From: Rhodococcus globerulus NBRC 14531
GTDB taxonomy: Bacteria > Actinomycetota > Actinomycetes > Mycobacteriales > Mycobacteriaceae
Direction of reading: 5' to 3'
Length of the DNA stretch: 64,000 nucleotides
Assembly: GCF_001894805.1 (NCBI RefSeq)
Contig: NZ_BCWX01000001.1
Coordinates: 868,001-932,000, forward strand
A model generated the notes under the pieces. The model searched no databases, was not told the DNA's origin, and was given only the letters and a program-made list of their open reading frames with translations. Numbering within the stretch: the stretch's first letter is position 1; each line of letters starts with the position of its first letter. Made by a program: the position numbers and the translations under genes. This document shows positions 1 to 9,610 of this stretch, piece by piece.

Positions 1-324
1 CAACTCGAGAAACTCGTCGGCGTCGGGAGCGTAGGGGGCCGAACTGTCGTTGATCAATTCGAACAACGACGCCGTTGCCACGTTGATCACGAACTCGCCG
101 GTCGCCTCGATGTTGCGCAAACTGTCCTTGCGGCCAACCGAGGTGAACTGCACCACCGGCGGGGCCGCACTGGCCACGGTGAAGAAGCTGTGCGGCGCCA
201 GATTGCCGACGCCGTCGGCCGAGAGCGTCGACACCCAGGCGATCGGCCGCGGAACCACCGTCGCCGTGAGCAACTGATAGAACCGGCGGGGTGAGGTGTC
301 GGAGGGATCGAAGAGTGTGCGCAC
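1..324 (-). CDS. flavin reductase family protein, 3' part cut by window edge
   Basis: Reading leftward from a GTG at 324 gives 108 codons open to the window edge. The protein starts [19 protein letters not shown] and continues with [31 protein letters not shown] and GEFVINVA, the pattern of the flavin-reductase-like FMN-binding split-barrel family (RutF/HpaC-like). Such proteins bind FMN and often reduce flavin for a partner oxygenase, or act as stand-alone oxidoreductases; the specific substrate cannot be told here. The gene is divergent from menD, with 67 bp between the two start codons. Only the N-terminal half is visible. The GTG start is chosen because a stop codon lies just upstream in frame. 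Confidence 0.8.
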   Translation of the reverse strand, partial: MRTLFDPSDTSPRRFYQLLTATVVPRPIAWVSTLSADGVGNLAPHSFFTVASAAPPVVQFTSVGRKDSLRNIEATGEFVINVATASLFELINDSSAPYAPDADEFLEL

Positions 325-391
325 TCACACATGGTGCCGCAGACTCGCCCCTCGGAACGGCCCGGCCCGAACATCTGACACTCTTGAAGGC

Positions 392-2005
392 GTGAATCCG
401 TCCACAGCACAAGCCACAGCCGTCGTCGACGAACTGGTTCGTGGTGGCGTGCGTGAAGTCGTGCTCTGCCCAGGCTCACGCAACGCGCCGCTCGCATTTG
501 CCCTTCAGTCCGCAGACATCGAGGGACGCCTGCGTCTGCACATGCGGATCGACGAGCGGACAGCCGGCTTCCTCGCGCTCGGACTGGCAATCGCAGGCAA
601 GCGTCCGGTGCCGATCGTCATGACGTCCGGAACGGCCGTCGCGAACCTCGGACCCGCAGTGCTCGAAGCGAACTACGCACGAGTGCCTCTGGTAGTCCTG
701 AGCGCCAACCGGCCGTACGAAATGCTCGGAACCGGCGCCAACCAGACCGTCGAGCAACTCGGATTGTTCGGCAGCCAGGTGCGCGCCACCATCAGCCTCG
801 GGCTGGCCGAAGACGATACGACGCAGAACAGCCAGTGGCGTTCCGCGGTGTGCCGGGTACTGGCCGCTGCCCGTGGAACCCGGTCAGGCAACGCCGGGCC
901 CGTGCACTTCGACATACCGTTGCGCGAACCGCTGGTTCCCGACGTGCATCTGCAGGGGCCGGTTCCGGAAGGTCGGCCAGGCGGCGCAGCGTGGACCACC
1001 ACGCAGAACGCAACACTCGACGTCCCCCTCGACCTGGATCTGACCGCAGACACCGTTGTCGTCTCCGGCCACGGCAGCGCGCTGCGACCCGAACTCGCCG
1101 GACTGCCGACCGTCGCCGAACCCACCGCGCCGCTGCACGGAATTGCGTTGCATCCACTGGCTTTGGCACAACTCAAACCCCGGCAGGTAGTCATCACCGG
1201 CCGTCCCACGCTGCATCGTCAGGTGTCCAAGGTGCTGGCCGACCCGAGCGTCGACGTCTATGCGCTCACTACCGGGCCGCGCTGGCCCGACGTGTCGGGC
1301 AACGTCCTTGCCACCGGAACCAGGGCCGTCGTGAGCGGAACACCGGACCCGGCGTGGATCGCGCGATGCATGTCGCTGACCGAGCACGCCGACGCGGCCG
1401 TCGCCAAGCAGCTGGCTGCCCACCCCAAGGCCACCGGCCTGCACGTAGCCGCAGCGGTGATGGGTTCTCTGGGCGACGGTGACCAGTTGCTTCTCGGAGC
1501 TTCCAACCCGGTGCGCGACGCGGCGCTGGTGAGTTACCCGAAGTCGTCGGTGCGAGTGCTGTCCAACCGCGGCGTCGCCGGGATCGACGGCACAGTTTCG
1601 GCCGCCGTCGGCGCTGCTCTGGCCTACGACGAGGGACGAACAATCGCCCTGATGGGCGACCTCACCTTCCTGCACGATGCCTCCGGGCTCCTGATCGGGA
1701 CCGGGGAACCGCGGCCTCGCGACCTCACGATCATCGTCGCCAACGACGACGGCGGCGGAATATTCGAACTGCTCGAGCAAGGCGATCCGCAGTACGCCGG
1801 AGTGTTCGAGCGTGTCTTCGGCACGCCACACGGCATGGACCTGGCAGCACTGTGCGCCGCCTACCGCGTTCCGCACACCGCCGTGAGCGTCGACAAGCTC
1901 ACGGAAGCGCTGGCACAACCCGCTGCAGGTATCCGGGTTCTCGAGGTTCCCACCGACCGCAGCGGTTTGCGGGAACTGCACGCATCAGTGCGAGCGCAAC
2001 TGTGA
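392..2005 (+). CDS. menD: 2-succinyl-5-enolpyruvyl-6-hydroxy-3-cyclohexene-1-carboxylate synthase MenD
   Basis: ThDP-dependent enzyme of menaquinone synthesis that joins isochorismate and 2-oxoglutarate to form SEPHCHC in the cytoplasm. The 537-residue product has the N-terminal PGSRN segment (about residues 27-31), [13 protein letters not shown], the [13 protein letters not shown] segment, and the ThDP/Mg region with GDLTFLHD (about 421) and NDDGGGIF (about 451). The open frame reaches back to 296, but the GTG at 392 is preferred: it gives MNPSTAQ, matching the M. tuberculosis MenD start as I recall it. The stop overlaps the next gene by 4 nt (GTGA), so the two are translationally coupled. 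It opens a menaquinone cluster with menG and menJ. Confidence 0.95.
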   Translation: MNPSTAQATAVVDELVRGGVREVVLCPGSRNAPLAFALQSADIEGRLRLHMRIDERTAGFLALGLAIAGKRPVPIVMTSGTAVANLGPAVLEANYARVPLVVLSANRPYEMLGTGANQTVEQLGLFGSQVRATISLGLAEDDTTQNSQWRSAVCRVLAAARGTRSGNAGPVHFDIPLREPLVPDVHLQGPVPEGRPGGAAWTTTQNATLDVPLDLDLTADTVVVSGHGSALRPELAGLPTVAEPTAPLHGIALHPLALAQLKPRQVVITGRPTLHRQVSKVLADPSVDVYALTTGPRWPDVSGNVLATGTRAVVSGTPDPAWIARCMSLTEHADAAVAKQLAAHPKATGLHVAAAVMGSLGDGDQLLLGASNPVRDAALVSYPKSSVRVLSNRGVAGIDGTVSAAVGAALAYDEGRTIALMGDLTFLHDASGLLIGTGEPRPRDLTIIVANDDGGGIFELLEQGDPQYAGVFERVFGTPHGMDLAALCAAYRVPHTAVSVDKLTEALAQPAAGIRVLEVPTDRSGLRELHASVRAQL

Positions 2006-2445
2006 GCGACGTGGTTCTGCGCCGTTTCCGCATCGGAATCCTCGTCGTTGCGATCGGCATTTCGGTTCTCGCGGTCATCCTCGTACTCGGTGCCTGGCGG
2101 AACGACCGGACCATCGAATCGAACATGGGGACCGCAACCGCCGAGGTGCTCTCCGCCGGTTCGCTGCGGTCCGCTATCAGCTTCGTGACGCCGGACGGCG
2201 CGAACCACAATCCCGAACTCGGCGTGCTCTATCCCACCAATCTGACTGTCGGACAACGCATCGAGGTCGAGTACTACAAGACCGACCCCGACCTGGTCCG
2301 GGTGGCCGGCCGCAGCGCGAGTGTCGCGCTGATTCCCGCCGGATCGGTCATCGTCGTGACGTGGCTCCTGGCCGGACCCGCCGTCTGGTACCTGCGCAAA
2401 CGTGAGGCCCTGGTGCGCACGTCAGAGCCCGTCACCTCGAATTAG
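2002..2445 (+). CDS. DUF3592-like small membrane protein
   Basis: The 147-residue protein starts at a GTG that overlaps the menD stop. It has a transmembrane helix at about residues 9-30 ([20 protein letters not shown]), an extracytoplasmic beta-rich region with [21 protein letters not shown] typical of DUF3592 proteins, and a second helix near the C-terminus ([17 protein letters not shown]). The function is unknown. It sits in the slot of Rv0556 in the M. tuberculosis menD-mgtA-menG order (recollection). Tight coupling to menD suggests co-expression but does not show a role in quinone synthesis. Confidence 0.8.
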   Translation: MSDVVLRRFRIGILVVAIGISVLAVILVLGAWRNDRTIESNMGTATAEVLSAGSLRSAISFVTPDGANHNPELGVLYPTNLTVGQRIEVEYYKTDPDLVRVAGRSASVALIPAGSVIVVTWLLAGPAVWYLRKREALVRTSEPVTSN

Positions 2446-2493
2446 CCTGCGCTTCACACGAACACGGCACGGACTTTCCCTCGCACTGTCACC

Positions 2494-3645
2494 GTGATCG
2501 GTGTGAGAGTAGCCATCGTTGCGGAGTCATTCCTGCCCAACATGAACGGCGTCACCAACTCGGTCCTACGCGTGCTCGAACATCTCGACCGAACCGGCCA
2601 TGACGCGATGGTCATCGCGCCGGACACCGTGGGAAATGGGCACGCCCCCACCCAGCACGACGGCGTCGCCGTGCACCGAGTGCCCGCCGTCATGGTTCCG
2701 AAAGTCAGTTCGCTACCGGTCGGACTGCCACAACCACGATTGACCGCCGCCGTACGCGCCTTTGCGCCCGACGTCATGCACCTCGCGTCGCCCTTTCTCC
2801 TCGGCGCCGGGGGAGTAGGCATCGCCAAACGACTCCACGTTCCTACCGTCGCCGTCTATCAAACCGATGTCGCGGGCTTTGCCGAAAGCTACGGACTCGG
2901 CCTCACCAGCAGGGCAGCGTGGGCGTGGACCCGGCGAATTCACAAGAGCTGCACCAGAACCCTCGCGCCGTCCACCTCCGCCGTTGACGCTCTCGAAGAA
3001 CACGGAATTCCGCGGGTACACAAATGGGCGAGGGGCGTCGACGCAGCAAGATTCGCGCCGTCGCGTCGTAGCTCCGCTCTGCGCCGAACCTGGAGCGGGG
3101 ACAGTGATCGCCTGGTTGTCGGCTTTGTGGGACGGCTGGCACCGGAGAAACACGTCGAACGATTGGCCGCGTTGGCCGGAGATCGCAGCCTGCAACTCGT
3201 GATCGTCGGCGACGGGCCGGACCGAGAGCGCTTGCGCGCGCTGTTGCCCGACGCGGTCTTCACCGGCGCGCTCGGCGGAACCGATCTTGCCGAGGCCTAC
3301 GCCAGCTTGGACGTTTTTGTGCACCCGGGAGAGTACGAGACGTTCTGCCAAGCCGTCCAGGAAGCGCTGGCGAGCGGTATACCCGTCGTCGGGCCGGACG
3401 CGGGCGGCCCGCGGGATCTCGTCTCGCATTGCCGCAACGGCTACCTCCTGCCGGTGGACAGATTCGGCGAACTTCTCCCCAGCGCGATCGACGCCCTCCG
3501 TCAGCGCGATCTGCGAGTGCAGTTCGGTTCGGCCGCTCGGCGGTCGGTCCTGCACCGGACGTGGCCGGCTATCTGCGACGAGTTGCTGAATCACTACGAG
3601 GACGTGCAAGGTCTTGGCCGGCGAACCGGCGCCCGAGCAGCCTGA
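2494..3645 (+). CDS. mgtA: GT4 family glycosyltransferase, MgtA-like (GDP-mannose dependent)
   Basis: A 383-residue GT-B enzyme closely resembling mycobacterial MgtA (Rv0557), which mannosylates a glycolipid acceptor at the inner face of the membrane on the lipomannan-like pathway. Visible features are the N-terminal Rossmann start [20 protein letters not shown], the [10 protein letters not shown] segment, the donor-site [16 protein letters not shown], and the C-terminal E-x7-E region around [21 protein letters not shown]. The GTG at 2494 is used; the GTG at 2503 (MRVAIVAES) is an equally plausible start. The symbol is the actinobacterial usage, not the Mg2+ transporter of the same name. It lies between the menD pair and menG, as in M. 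tuberculosis. Confidence 0.85.
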   Translation: MIGVRVAIVAESFLPNMNGVTNSVLRVLEHLDRTGHDAMVIAPDTVGNGHAPTQHDGVAVHRVPAVMVPKVSSLPVGLPQPRLTAAVRAFAPDVMHLASPFLLGAGGVGIAKRLHVPTVAVYQTDVAGFAESYGLGLTSRAAWAWTRRIHKSCTRTLAPSTSAVDALEEHGIPRVHKWARGVDAARFAPSRRSSALRRTWSGDSDRLVVGFVGRLAPEKHVERLAALAGDRSLQLVIVGDGPDRERLRALLPDAVFTGALGGTDLAEAYASLDVFVHPGEYETFCQAVQEALASGIPVVGPDAGGPRDLVSHCRNGYLLPVDRFGELLPSAIDALRQRDLRVQFGSAARRSVLHRTWPAICDELLNHYEDVQGLGRRTGARAA

Positions 3646-3669
3646 ACCAGCCCACTTCGCGAGTGTTGG

Positions 3670-3685
3670 TAGCGTTTGACGTGTG
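3670..3685 (+). promoter_or_regulatory. candidate -10 box for leaderless menG
   Basis: TAGCGT at 3670-3675 fits the actinobacterial TANNNT -10 pattern and ends 7 nt before the menG GTG. No Shine-Dalgarno sequence precedes the GTG. Together these suggest a leaderless transcript. The call rests on spacing alone. Confidence 0.45.
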
Positions 3686-4381
3686 GCGACTACACACGGA
3701 ACCCGGGCAACTCTCGACAAACAACCGCGCGAGGTCGCGTCGATGTTCGACGACGTCGCCGAGCGATACGACCTGACCAACACCGTGCTGTCCTTCGGCC
3801 AGGACAAAGGCTGGCGCAAGGCAACGCGAGAGGCCCTCGACCTCAAGCCGGGCGAGAAGGTTCTCGACCTCGCCGCGGGCACCGGAGTCTCGACCGTTGA
3901 ACTGGGCCGGTCGGGCGCGTGGTGCGTCGCCACCGACTTCTCCAAGGGCATGCTGCAGGCAGGCCGCTCCCGCAAAGTCCCGATGGTGGCCGGCGACGCC
4001 ATGTTCCTGCCATACGCCGACGACGTATTCGACGCCGCGACCATCTCCTTCGGTCTGCGCAACGTCTCCGATTTCGAGGCCGGCTTGCGGGAGATCGCCC
4101 GTGTCACCAAGCCAGGTGGACGGCTTGTCGTCAGTGAATTCTCGACGCCCGTCTTCGGGCCCTTCCGCACCGTCTACATGGAGTACCTCATGAAGGCACT
4201 CCCACAGGTCGCCCGCGCCGTCAGCAGCAACCCCGACGCGTACGTCTACCTCGCCGAATCCATTCGCGCCTGGCCGACGCAGGAAGAACTGGCACGCAAG
4301 ATCGAGGCAGCCGGGTGGAAGAACGTCAAGTGGCGCAACCTCACCGGCGGCGTCGTGGCGCTACATCACGCGACGCGCTGA
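3683..4381 (+). CDS. menG: demethylmenaquinone methyltransferase MenG (UbiE)
   Basis: SAM-dependent C-methylation of demethylmenaquinone, the last ring step of menaquinone synthesis. The 232-residue protein has SAM motif [16 protein letters not shown] (about residues 60-74), [24 protein letters not shown], and the family block [14 protein letters not shown]. The GTG start at 3683 gives the usual N-terminus with [13 protein letters not shown] at residue 21. A TAGCGT hexamer at 3670-3675 ends 7 nt before the GTG, so transcription probably starts at or next to the start codon (leaderless mRNA). It is followed by convergent menJ after 11 bp. Confidence 0.95.
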   Translation: MATTHGTRATLDKQPREVASMFDDVAERYDLTNTVLSFGQDKGWRKATREALDLKPGEKVLDLAAGTGVSTVELGRSGAWCVATDFSKGMLQAGRSRKVPMVAGDAMFLPYADDVFDAATISFGLRNVSDFEAGLREIARVTKPGGRLVVSEFSTPVFGPFRTVYMEYLMKALPQVARAVSSNPDAYVYLAESIRAWPTQEELARKIEAAGWKNVKWRNLTGGVVALHHATR

Positions 4382-4392
4382 ACCTGCTGTAA

Positions 4393-5661
4393 TCAGCCGA
4401 ACAGCGGACGGGAGTCGATTCTTCGGGATGCGGCTCCCGACGCTCGCCAGGCCCGCGCCGTCAGATCAGCGTCGGCGTCGGTGACGAGGTTGCCCATCAC
4501 CCTGACCGCGACGGTCATCATTGCCTTCGACCGCATCGCGATCGGGCCGGACGCGGGGAGGAACCGCGGAACCGTGAGCAGCCCGGCAAGACGCCGCGCG
4601 ACGGAGAACGCCTGCCCGTAATGCTCGCGTAGGACGCTCGGCCACAGTTCGGTCAGATCGCCGTCGCCGAGGTGTTCGACGATCAACCGTCCACCCTCGA
4701 GGCCGTAGTCGATGCCCTCGCCGTTGAGCGGATTCACACACGCCGCGGCATCGCCGATGATCGCCCAGTTACGGCCGGCGATGTTGGATACCGCGCCGCC
4801 CATCGGTAGCAAAGCTGAAGCAACGGAATGGATTTCACTGTTCCACTGCCATTCGCCGCGGCGCTGATCGGTGTACAGATCCAGGAGCGGGCGCAATGCT
4901 CCGGGGGCCGGCCGCTTGGCTGTCGCAAGTGTGCCGACGCCGATGTTCACCTCGCCGGTGCCCAGCGGGAAAATCCAGCCGTATCCCGCCTGTAGGGTGC
5001 CGTCGCCGTCACGCAGTTCCAGGTGCGACGTAATCCAGGGATCGGCGCTGCGGGGAGTTCCGACATAAGCGCGCGCGGCCACTCCGTACGCGGTGTCCCG
5101 ATGCCACTGCCGCCCCAGCTTCTTGCCGAGCGTCGAACGAACACCGTCGGCGACGATGAGGGTCTGGCACCGCAGAGTGCTGGTTCCGGAGGGGCCGGAC
5201 AGCACAACTGCACTGACCCGATCACCGTCACGTTCGACGTCGACGGCTTTGGTGCCTTCCAGCATCACCGCACCGGACTCGATCGCGCATCGTCGGATCC
5301 GATCGTCCAGCTCGGCGCGGGGGACAGCGCTGCCGATAGAGGGGAACGCTGTGGACGGCCACTCCATTTCCAGCTCTTGGCCGAAGCCTGAGAGCCGGAG
5401 TCCCTTGTTCGTCGTGTGTGACCTAACCCACTCTCCGAGGCCGAGTCGATCAAGCTCGGCGACGGCCCGCGGAGTGAGTCCATCACCACATGTCTTGTCT
5501 CGGGGGAACACGGCCGCATCGATCAGGACGACGTCGCGGCCACTGCGCGCGGCCCATGCAGCGGCCGAAGAACCCGCAGGACCTGCACCGATGACCACAA
5601 TGTCAGTTTCGGTCGGCTGGGAATTCACGGCGGGGGACTGCTCTTCGGCGGACACACTCAC
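4393..5661 (-). CDS. menJ: menaquinone reductase MenJ (geranylgeranyl reductase family)
   Basis: FAD-dependent oxidoreductase that saturates one isoprene unit of menaquinone to give MK(II-H2), the form used by mycolata. The 422-residue protein has the dinucleotide-binding start DIVVIGAGPAGSSAAAWA (about residues 20-37), FPRDKTCGDGLTPRAV, and the FAD-binding C-terminal block GDAAACVNPLNGEGIDYGLE. It aligns through its length with Rv0561c as I remember it. The start is the GTG at 5661; a second GTG lies two codons further in. It is convergent with menG and divergent from the polyprenyl synthase gene, with which it shares an intergenic space of about 70 bp. Confidence 0.92.
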   Translation of the reverse strand: MSVSAEEQSPAVNSQPTETDIVVIGAGPAGSSAAAWAARSGRDVVLIDAAVFPRDKTCGDGLTPRAVAELDRLGLGEWVRSHTTNKGLRLSGFGQELEMEWPSTAFPSIGSAVPRAELDDRIRRCAIESGAVMLEGTKAVDVERDGDRVSAVVLSGPSGTSTLRCQTLIVADGVRSTLGKKLGRQWHRDTAYGVAARAYVGTPRSADPWITSHLELRDGDGTLQAGYGWIFPLGTGEVNIGVGTLATAKRPAPGALRPLLDLYTDQRRGEWQWNSEIHSVASALLPMGGAVSNIAGRNWAIIGDAAACVNPLNGEGIDYGLEGGRLIVEHLGDGDLTELWPSVLREHYGQAFSVARRLAGLLTVPRFLPASGPIAMRSKAMMTVAVRVMGNLVTDADADLTARAWRASGAASRRIDSRPLFG

Positions 5662-5716
5662 ATCTTCCCAGGCTCGTGATCGAGACCGTGGCGAGGCCGT
5701 GCCAAGTGCGAACCGC

Positions 5717-5732
5717 TAGGTTCACTACCGTG
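5717..5732 (+). promoter_or_regulatory. candidate -10 box for leaderless polyprenyl synthase gene
   Basis: TAGGTT at 5717-5722 lies 7 nt before a GTG at 5730, the same spacing as at menG. It supports 5730 as both transcription start and translation start of the downstream gene. The evidence is pattern and spacing only. Confidence 0.4.
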
Positions 5733-6809
5733 GGAACCGAGCCGTCACTGACGACAGGAATGGGTACTGACATCGTGAGCACCGAAAAAACTGCTGCCGA
5801 CACAACGGCAGTGAGCACCGTCGTAGCGGGCATAGACCTGGGCGACGAGAAGCTTGCTGATGTTGTCCGTAGTGGACTCGCCGATGTCGAAGAGTTGTTG
5901 GTCAGCGAGCTGTCCGACGGGGAGGACTTCCTCACCGAAGCCGCCTTGCACCTCGCGCGCGCAGGTGGCAAGCGGTTCCGGCCGCTGTTCACGATCCTGA
6001 CGGCTCAACTCGGACCCAATCCGACCGATCCGTCCATCGTCACCGCTGCCACGGTCACCGAACTCGTGCACCTCGCGACGCTCTATCACGACGACGTCAT
6101 GGACGAGGCGGAGATGCGCCGCAGCGCACCCAGTGCAAATGCTCGCTGGGGCAACAGTATTGCCATCCTCGCCGGTGACTACCTGTTCGCTCACGCGTCA
6201 AGACTGGTGTCGACGCTCGGGCCCGAAGCCGTTCGCATCATCGCGGAAACGTTTGCCGAGTTGGTCACCGGACAGATGCGCGAGACGATCGGTGCCAGGC
6301 AGGAACAGGATCCGATCGAGCATTACCTCAAGGTCGTGTGGGAGAAAACCGGTTCGCTGATCGCCGCTTCCGGTCGATTCGGTGGAACTTTCTCGGGATC
6401 CGACGCCACCCAGATCGAACGACTCGAGCGACTCGGCGACGCCGTCGGCACCGCATTTCAAATCGTCGACGACATCATCGACATCTCCTCCGTTTCGGAA
6501 CAGTCGGGCAAAACCCCTGGCACCGACCTGCGCGAGGGAGTCCACACGCTTCCTGTGCTGTACGCCTTCGAGGAAGAGGGCGCCGACGCGGATCGTCTTC
6601 GCGAGCTGCTTGCCGGCCCGGTCACCGAGGATGCTGACGTCGAGGAGGCCCTCGCCTTGCTCGAACGTTCACCGGGAATGACCAAAGCCAAAGCAAAGCT
6701 GGGCGAATATGTCGATGCAGCCCTGGCTCAGCTGGCAGAGTTGCCGCAAGGTCCGGCCAACGACGCCCTCGTTCGCTTGATCGATTACACGGTTCGGCGG
6801 GTTGGCTGA
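5730..6809 (+). CDS. grcC: trans-polyprenyl diphosphate synthase (GrcC type)
   Basis: Chain-elongating isoprenyl diphosphate synthase, probably making the menaquinone side chain. The product of 359 residues has GGKRFRPLF, the first aspartate-rich motif DDVMD (about residue 120) and the second DDIID (about residue 246), which bind Mg2+ and the allylic substrate, plus the family sequence GDYLFAHAS. The frame opens at 5676; the GTG at 5730 is preferred because a TANNNT box sits 7 nt upstream, and ATG 5760 is an alternative. Context next to menJ, menG and menD agrees with a quinone-tail role. Product chain length cannot be read with certainty. Confidence 0.88.
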   Translation: MGTEPSLTTGMGTDIVSTEKTAADTTAVSTVVAGIDLGDEKLADVVRSGLADVEELLVSELSDGEDFLTEAALHLARAGGKRFRPLFTILTAQLGPNPTDPSIVTAATVTELVHLATLYHDDVMDEAEMRRSAPSANARWGNSIAILAGDYLFAHASRLVSTLGPEAVRIIAETFAELVTGQMRETIGARQEQDPIEHYLKVVWEKTGSLIAASGRFGGTFSGSDATQIERLERLGDAVGTAFQIVDDIIDISSVSEQSGKTPGTDLREGVHTLPVLYAFEEEGADADRLRELLAGPVTEDADVEEALALLERSPGMTKAKAKLGEYVDAALAQLAELPQGPANDALVRLIDYTVRRVG

Positions 6810-6947
6810 CGTTTAACCGCGTACACCGTTCGCGTTGCCGCGGGAACCTGAACACCCTTGCTCTTCGTTGTGCTAACGGGTCGGCTGCAAAAGCCGCGAA
6901 GTTACACGCGAGCAGTCGAGCTCGTTACGGGTAAGGGGTTGAGCGCT

Positions 6948-7811
6948 GTGCACGGCTACGCAAACGGAGCCAAGACTTTCGGGCTGCTGCTGGGCATGTC
7001 TGCCCTGATCGTGTTCATCGGATCGTTGTTCGGCAACCCGACCATCTTGTGGTTATCCGTACTTTTTGCCGTCGGAATGAACGCCTACGTCTATTTCAAC
7101 AGCGACAAGCTGGCGTTGCGGTCGATGCATGCCCAGCCCATCACCGAGGTCGAAGCGCCCGTGATCTATCGCATCTTGCGCGAACTGGCGACTACAGCGC
7201 ATCAGCCGATGCCCAGGCTCTACATCAGCCCGACCAACGCACCGAATGCCTTCGCAACCGGCCGTAATCCGCGCCACGCTGCGGTATGTGTGACCAGCGG
7301 AATCATGGGTTTGTTGAACGAGCGAGAACTGCGAGCAGTACTCGGGCACGAACTCTCACACGTCTACAACCGGGACATCCTGATCTCTTCGGTCGCCGGG
7401 GCCATGGCTGCCGTCATTTCCGGCCTGGCGAACTTCGCGATGTACGCCAGCATGTTCGGCGGACGAGGCAACGGTCAGGGAAGCAACCCGATTGCATTGC
7501 TGCTGGTCTCGCTTCTGGGACCGATCGCAGCCACCGTGGTCAAACTGGCGGTCTCGCGCTCACGGGAGTATCAGGCCGATCAATCGGGAGCCGAGCTCAC
7601 CGGTGACCCACTGGCGCTGGCGTCGGCGCTACGAAAGCTGGAGGCAGGTGTAGCGGCGGCTCCGTTGCCCCCTGAGCCTCGATTGGCGGCGCAGTCGCAT
7701 CTGATGATCGCAAACCCGTTCCGGGCGGGGGAGAAGATGAGCAGGCTCTTTTCGACGCATCCGCCGATGGCGGAGCGGATCGAGCGTTTGGAGAAGATGG
7801 CGGGCATGTAG
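6948..7811 (+). CDS. htpX: zinc metalloprotease HtpX
   Basis: Membrane-bound M48 protease involved in quality control of membrane proteins. The 287-residue product has two N-terminal transmembrane helices ([17 protein letters not shown] and [18 protein letters not shown]), the zinc-binding HELSH motif near residue 133, and two more hydrophobic segments at about 145-200, with SREYQAD supplying the third zinc-ligand region. The frame is open back to 6858, but GTG 6948 gives the family N-terminus ([15 protein letters not shown]) and has an AAGGGG ribosome site at 6933-6938. It follows the polyprenyl synthase in the same direction, as Rv0563 follows grcC1. Confidence 0.93.
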   Translation: MHGYANGAKTFGLLLGMSALIVFIGSLFGNPTILWLSVLFAVGMNAYVYFNSDKLALRSMHAQPITEVEAPVIYRILRELATTAHQPMPRLYISPTNAPNAFATGRNPRHAAVCVTSGIMGLLNERELRAVLGHELSHVYNRDILISSVAGAMAAVISGLANFAMYASMFGGRGNGQGSNPIALLLVSLLGPIAATVVKLAVSRSREYQADQSGAELTGDPLALASALRKLEAGVAAAPLPPEPRLAAQSHLMIANPFRAGEKMSRLFSTHPPMAERIERLEKMAGM

Positions 7812-7880
7812 GGGCCTTCGGCCCCGGTGCGCCTTTCTGGTCGTCGGAACTACCAAAAAGGCGCACAGGGGCGCAGCCCC
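7811..7880. terminator. cluster of three hairpins between htpX and yajQ
   Basis: Three inverted repeats fill this convergent junction. GGGGCC-ttc-GGCCCC lies at 7811-7825. A 15-bp stem with one mismatch pairs 7827-7841 (GTGCGCCTTT...) with 7852-7866 (...AAAAAGGCGCAC); its A-rich and T-rich arms make it terminator-like on both strands. A short GGGG-cgcag-CCCC lies at 7868-7880. It probably terminates both convergent genes. Confidence 0.7.
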
Positions 7881-7882
7881 TA

Positions 7883-8374
7883 CTACCGGTAGTTCACGAA
7901 CTGCAGGGCGATCCCGAAGTCCTCACCCTTGAGCAGGGAGATGACGCCCTGAAGGTCGTCGCGCTTCTTGCTGCTGACGCGCAGCTCCTCACCCTGGATC
8001 TGTGCTTTGACGCCCTTGGGGCCCTCGTCACGGATCTTCTTGGTGATCTTCTTCGCGTTCTCACTGGAGATGCCCTGGACCAACGTTCCGGACAGTTTGT
8101 AGATCTTTCCGGACTGTGCCGGCTCTCCCGCATCGAATGCCTTCAGGGAGATGTCCCGGCGAATCAACTTTTCCTTGAACACCTCGAGGGCCGCCAGCAA
8201 GCGCTCCTCGGTGTCGGCGTTCAACGTGATCGTTTCTTCACCCGACCACTCGATCGACGCACCGGTGTTCCGGAAGTCGAAGCGTGTGGTCAGCTCCTTG
8301 GCAGCTTGATGCAGGGCGTTGTCCACCTCTTGACGGTCTACTTTGCTCACCACGTCGAAGGACGAATCAGCCAC
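7883..8374 (-). CDS. yajQ: YajQ family nucleotide-binding protein
   Basis: A 163-residue protein matching the YajQ/DUF520 family across its length: [21 protein letters not shown] at the N-terminus, [11 protein letters not shown], and the C-terminal [13 protein letters not shown]. Family members bind nucleotides, and a Xanthomonas member binds cyclic di-GMP; whether this one does is not known. It is convergent with htpX across the hairpin cluster. A c-di-GMP enzyme is encoded elsewhere in this window (41070), so a signalling link is conceivable but only inferred. ATG start at 8374. Confidence 0.93.
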   Translation of the reverse strand: MADSSFDVVSKVDRQEVDNALHQAAKELTTRFDFRNTGASIEWSGEETITLNADTEERLLAALEVFKEKLIRRDISLKAFDAGEPAQSGKIYKLSGTLVQGISSENAKKITKKIRDEGPKGVKAQIQGEELRVSSKKRDDLQGVISLLKGEDFGIALQFVNYR

Positions 8375-8596
8375 TTCTACACTCCCGCTTTCCGGTAGTC
8401 ACAACATCGAGGTCTGCCCACCTTCCGTGCCGGTGGACACCTCGACGTTATCGGGTCGGCACCGCCGCTCACCACCCGGTTTGCAAAAAGGGGGTGGGTT
8501 CGTTGTATTCTTCTTTCCGCACCAAGGAAGCCGTTCTTGGCCGCTGCGCGTCGCGATATACTTGCGAGTGCATCGGATCAAGACCTGGTGCAGCAC

Positions 8597-8679
8597 GGCA
8601 GATTGCCCGAGCGGCCAATGGGAGCGGACTGTAAATCCGTCGGCTTATGCCTACGTAGGTTCGAATCCTACATCTGCCA
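8597..8679 (+). tRNA. tRNA-Tyr (GTA)
   Basis: An 83-nt type II tRNA. The acceptor arms GGCAGAT and ATCTGCC pair, the D-arm follows, the anticodon loop reads CTGTAAA with anticodon GTA, there is a long variable arm, and the T-arm holds GGTTCGAATCC. CCA is not fully encoded (CAC follows). Confidence 0.95.
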
Positions 8680-8685
8680 CACCAA

Positions 8686-8726
8686 GTCAGCCCCGATCCT
8701 GAATCAGGATCGGGGCTGACTTTTTT
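8686..8726 (+). terminator. strong intrinsic terminator after tRNA-Tyr
   Basis: A perfect 16-bp stem (8686-8701 with 8705-8720) closes a 3-nt AAT loop and is followed by six T at 8721-8726, immediately after tRNA-Tyr. Confidence 0.95.
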
Positions 8727-9104
8727 GTGTTCGGCCCCGGCGACTCCAGCTCAGTCCGTTCCGGTTCCGATCGCGTCGAGTAGTCGAAGGCGCAGCAGTA
8801 GGTAGATACAGAGTTGTAGATACAGCGATGCAGTGCGCTGTCGGCCGAGACGCGGTGTGGCCGTTCTCAGTGTCGTCGTTCTCAGCGTCGTCGTTCTCGG
8901 GCACGAACGGCCGTAATTAGGCACGAGCGGCCGTCATTGGGCCGATATCCGTTGCGTCAAAGGCCTCGCCATGGGCTCGGATCGGTGCAACAATGGGCTG
9001 CGGCACTGATTTTGCCCCGATGACCTGGCGATTTGGTGCTGGAGCGCGTTCGTGTGTAATCTTTCGGAGGCTTCAAGAGAGCGGCAACGCACTCCGGAAG
9101 CCAC
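8727..9104. other. 378-bp tRNA intergenic region without a gene
   Basis: No convincing coding sequence is seen. It holds short repeats: GTCGTCGTTCTC occurs twice near 8872-8895, and GGCACGAxCGGCCGT occurs twice near 8899-8935. The promoter for the tRNA-Thr/tRNA-Met unit is presumably in the last 100 bp; I could not identify it firmly. Confidence 0.5.
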
Positions 9105-9177
9105 GCCCCCTTAGCTCAGTCGGTAGAGCGTTTCCATGGTAAGGAAAAGGTCAACGGTTCGATTCCGTTAGGGGGCT
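9105..9177 (+). tRNA. tRNA-Thr (GGT)
   Basis: A 73-nt cloverleaf with acceptor GCCCCCT paired to AGGGGGC, D-arm TAGCTCAGTCGGTAGAGC, anticodon stem TTTCC/GGAAA with loop ATGGTAA (anticodon GGT) and T-arm GGTTCGATTCC. Confidence 0.95.
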
Positions 9178-9222
9178 CGCTGGATTGTGGTGCCGCGCTT
9201 TTTGCGCGACACTCGACACCGA

Positions 9223-9295
9223 GGCGGTGTAGCTCAGTTGGTAGAGCAAACGACTCATAATCGTTGCGTCGCCGGTTCAAGTCCGGTCACCGCTA
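9223..9295 (+). tRNA. tRNA-Met (CAT)
   Basis: A 73-nt cloverleaf with acceptor GGCGGTG paired to CACCGCT (first pair G-U) and anticodon stem ACGAC closing loop with CAT. It is the elongator type rather than the initiator type, judging by the paired first position. It lies 45 bp after tRNA-Thr and 61 bp before rpmG, probably in one transcript. Confidence 0.93.
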
Positions 9296-9356
9296 CACAA
9301 TATGCATGATCCACCCTGATTGTTCGTAATCAGATACACCCGAAAGAAGGCATCCC

Positions 9357-9524
9357 GTGGCCTCCTCGACCGACGTTCGGCCCAAGATCACCTTGGCCTG
9401 CGAGGTATGCAAGCACCGTAACTACATCACCAAGAAGAATCGGCGCAATGACCCCGATCGCCTGGAGCTCAAGAAGTTCTGCCCGAACTGCGGAACCCAC
9501 CAGTCGCATCGCGAGTCGAAGTAG
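9357..9524 (+). CDS. rpmG: 50S ribosomal protein L33 (zinc-binding type)
   Basis: A 55-residue protein with the L33 sequence: [31 protein letters not shown], and [18 protein letters not shown]. It has the two CxxC pairs (CEVC, CPNC) of the zinc-binding L33 form. The GTG start at 9357 follows an AAGAAGG ribosome site (9344-9350). It lies directly before hadA, as rpmG2 precedes hadA in M. tuberculosis. The zinc-binding form is usually the one made in zinc-replete cells. Confidence 0.95.
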   Translation: MASSTDVRPKITLACEVCKHRNYITKKNRRNDPDRLELKKFCPNCGTHQSHRESK

Positions 9525-9610
9525 CAAGTCCTTAACGGGACGACGATTTTCGCGGAAGACCCTCTTGGGGCCTGCGTCTTCGGGTCCTAGCTAGAAGAGA
9601 GTTTCTCCGC

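Noticed and set aside
8704..8904. A 66-codon minus-strand frame beside tRNA-Tyr
   Set aside because: Low-complexity translation from short DNA repeats, and it runs into the terminator stem.
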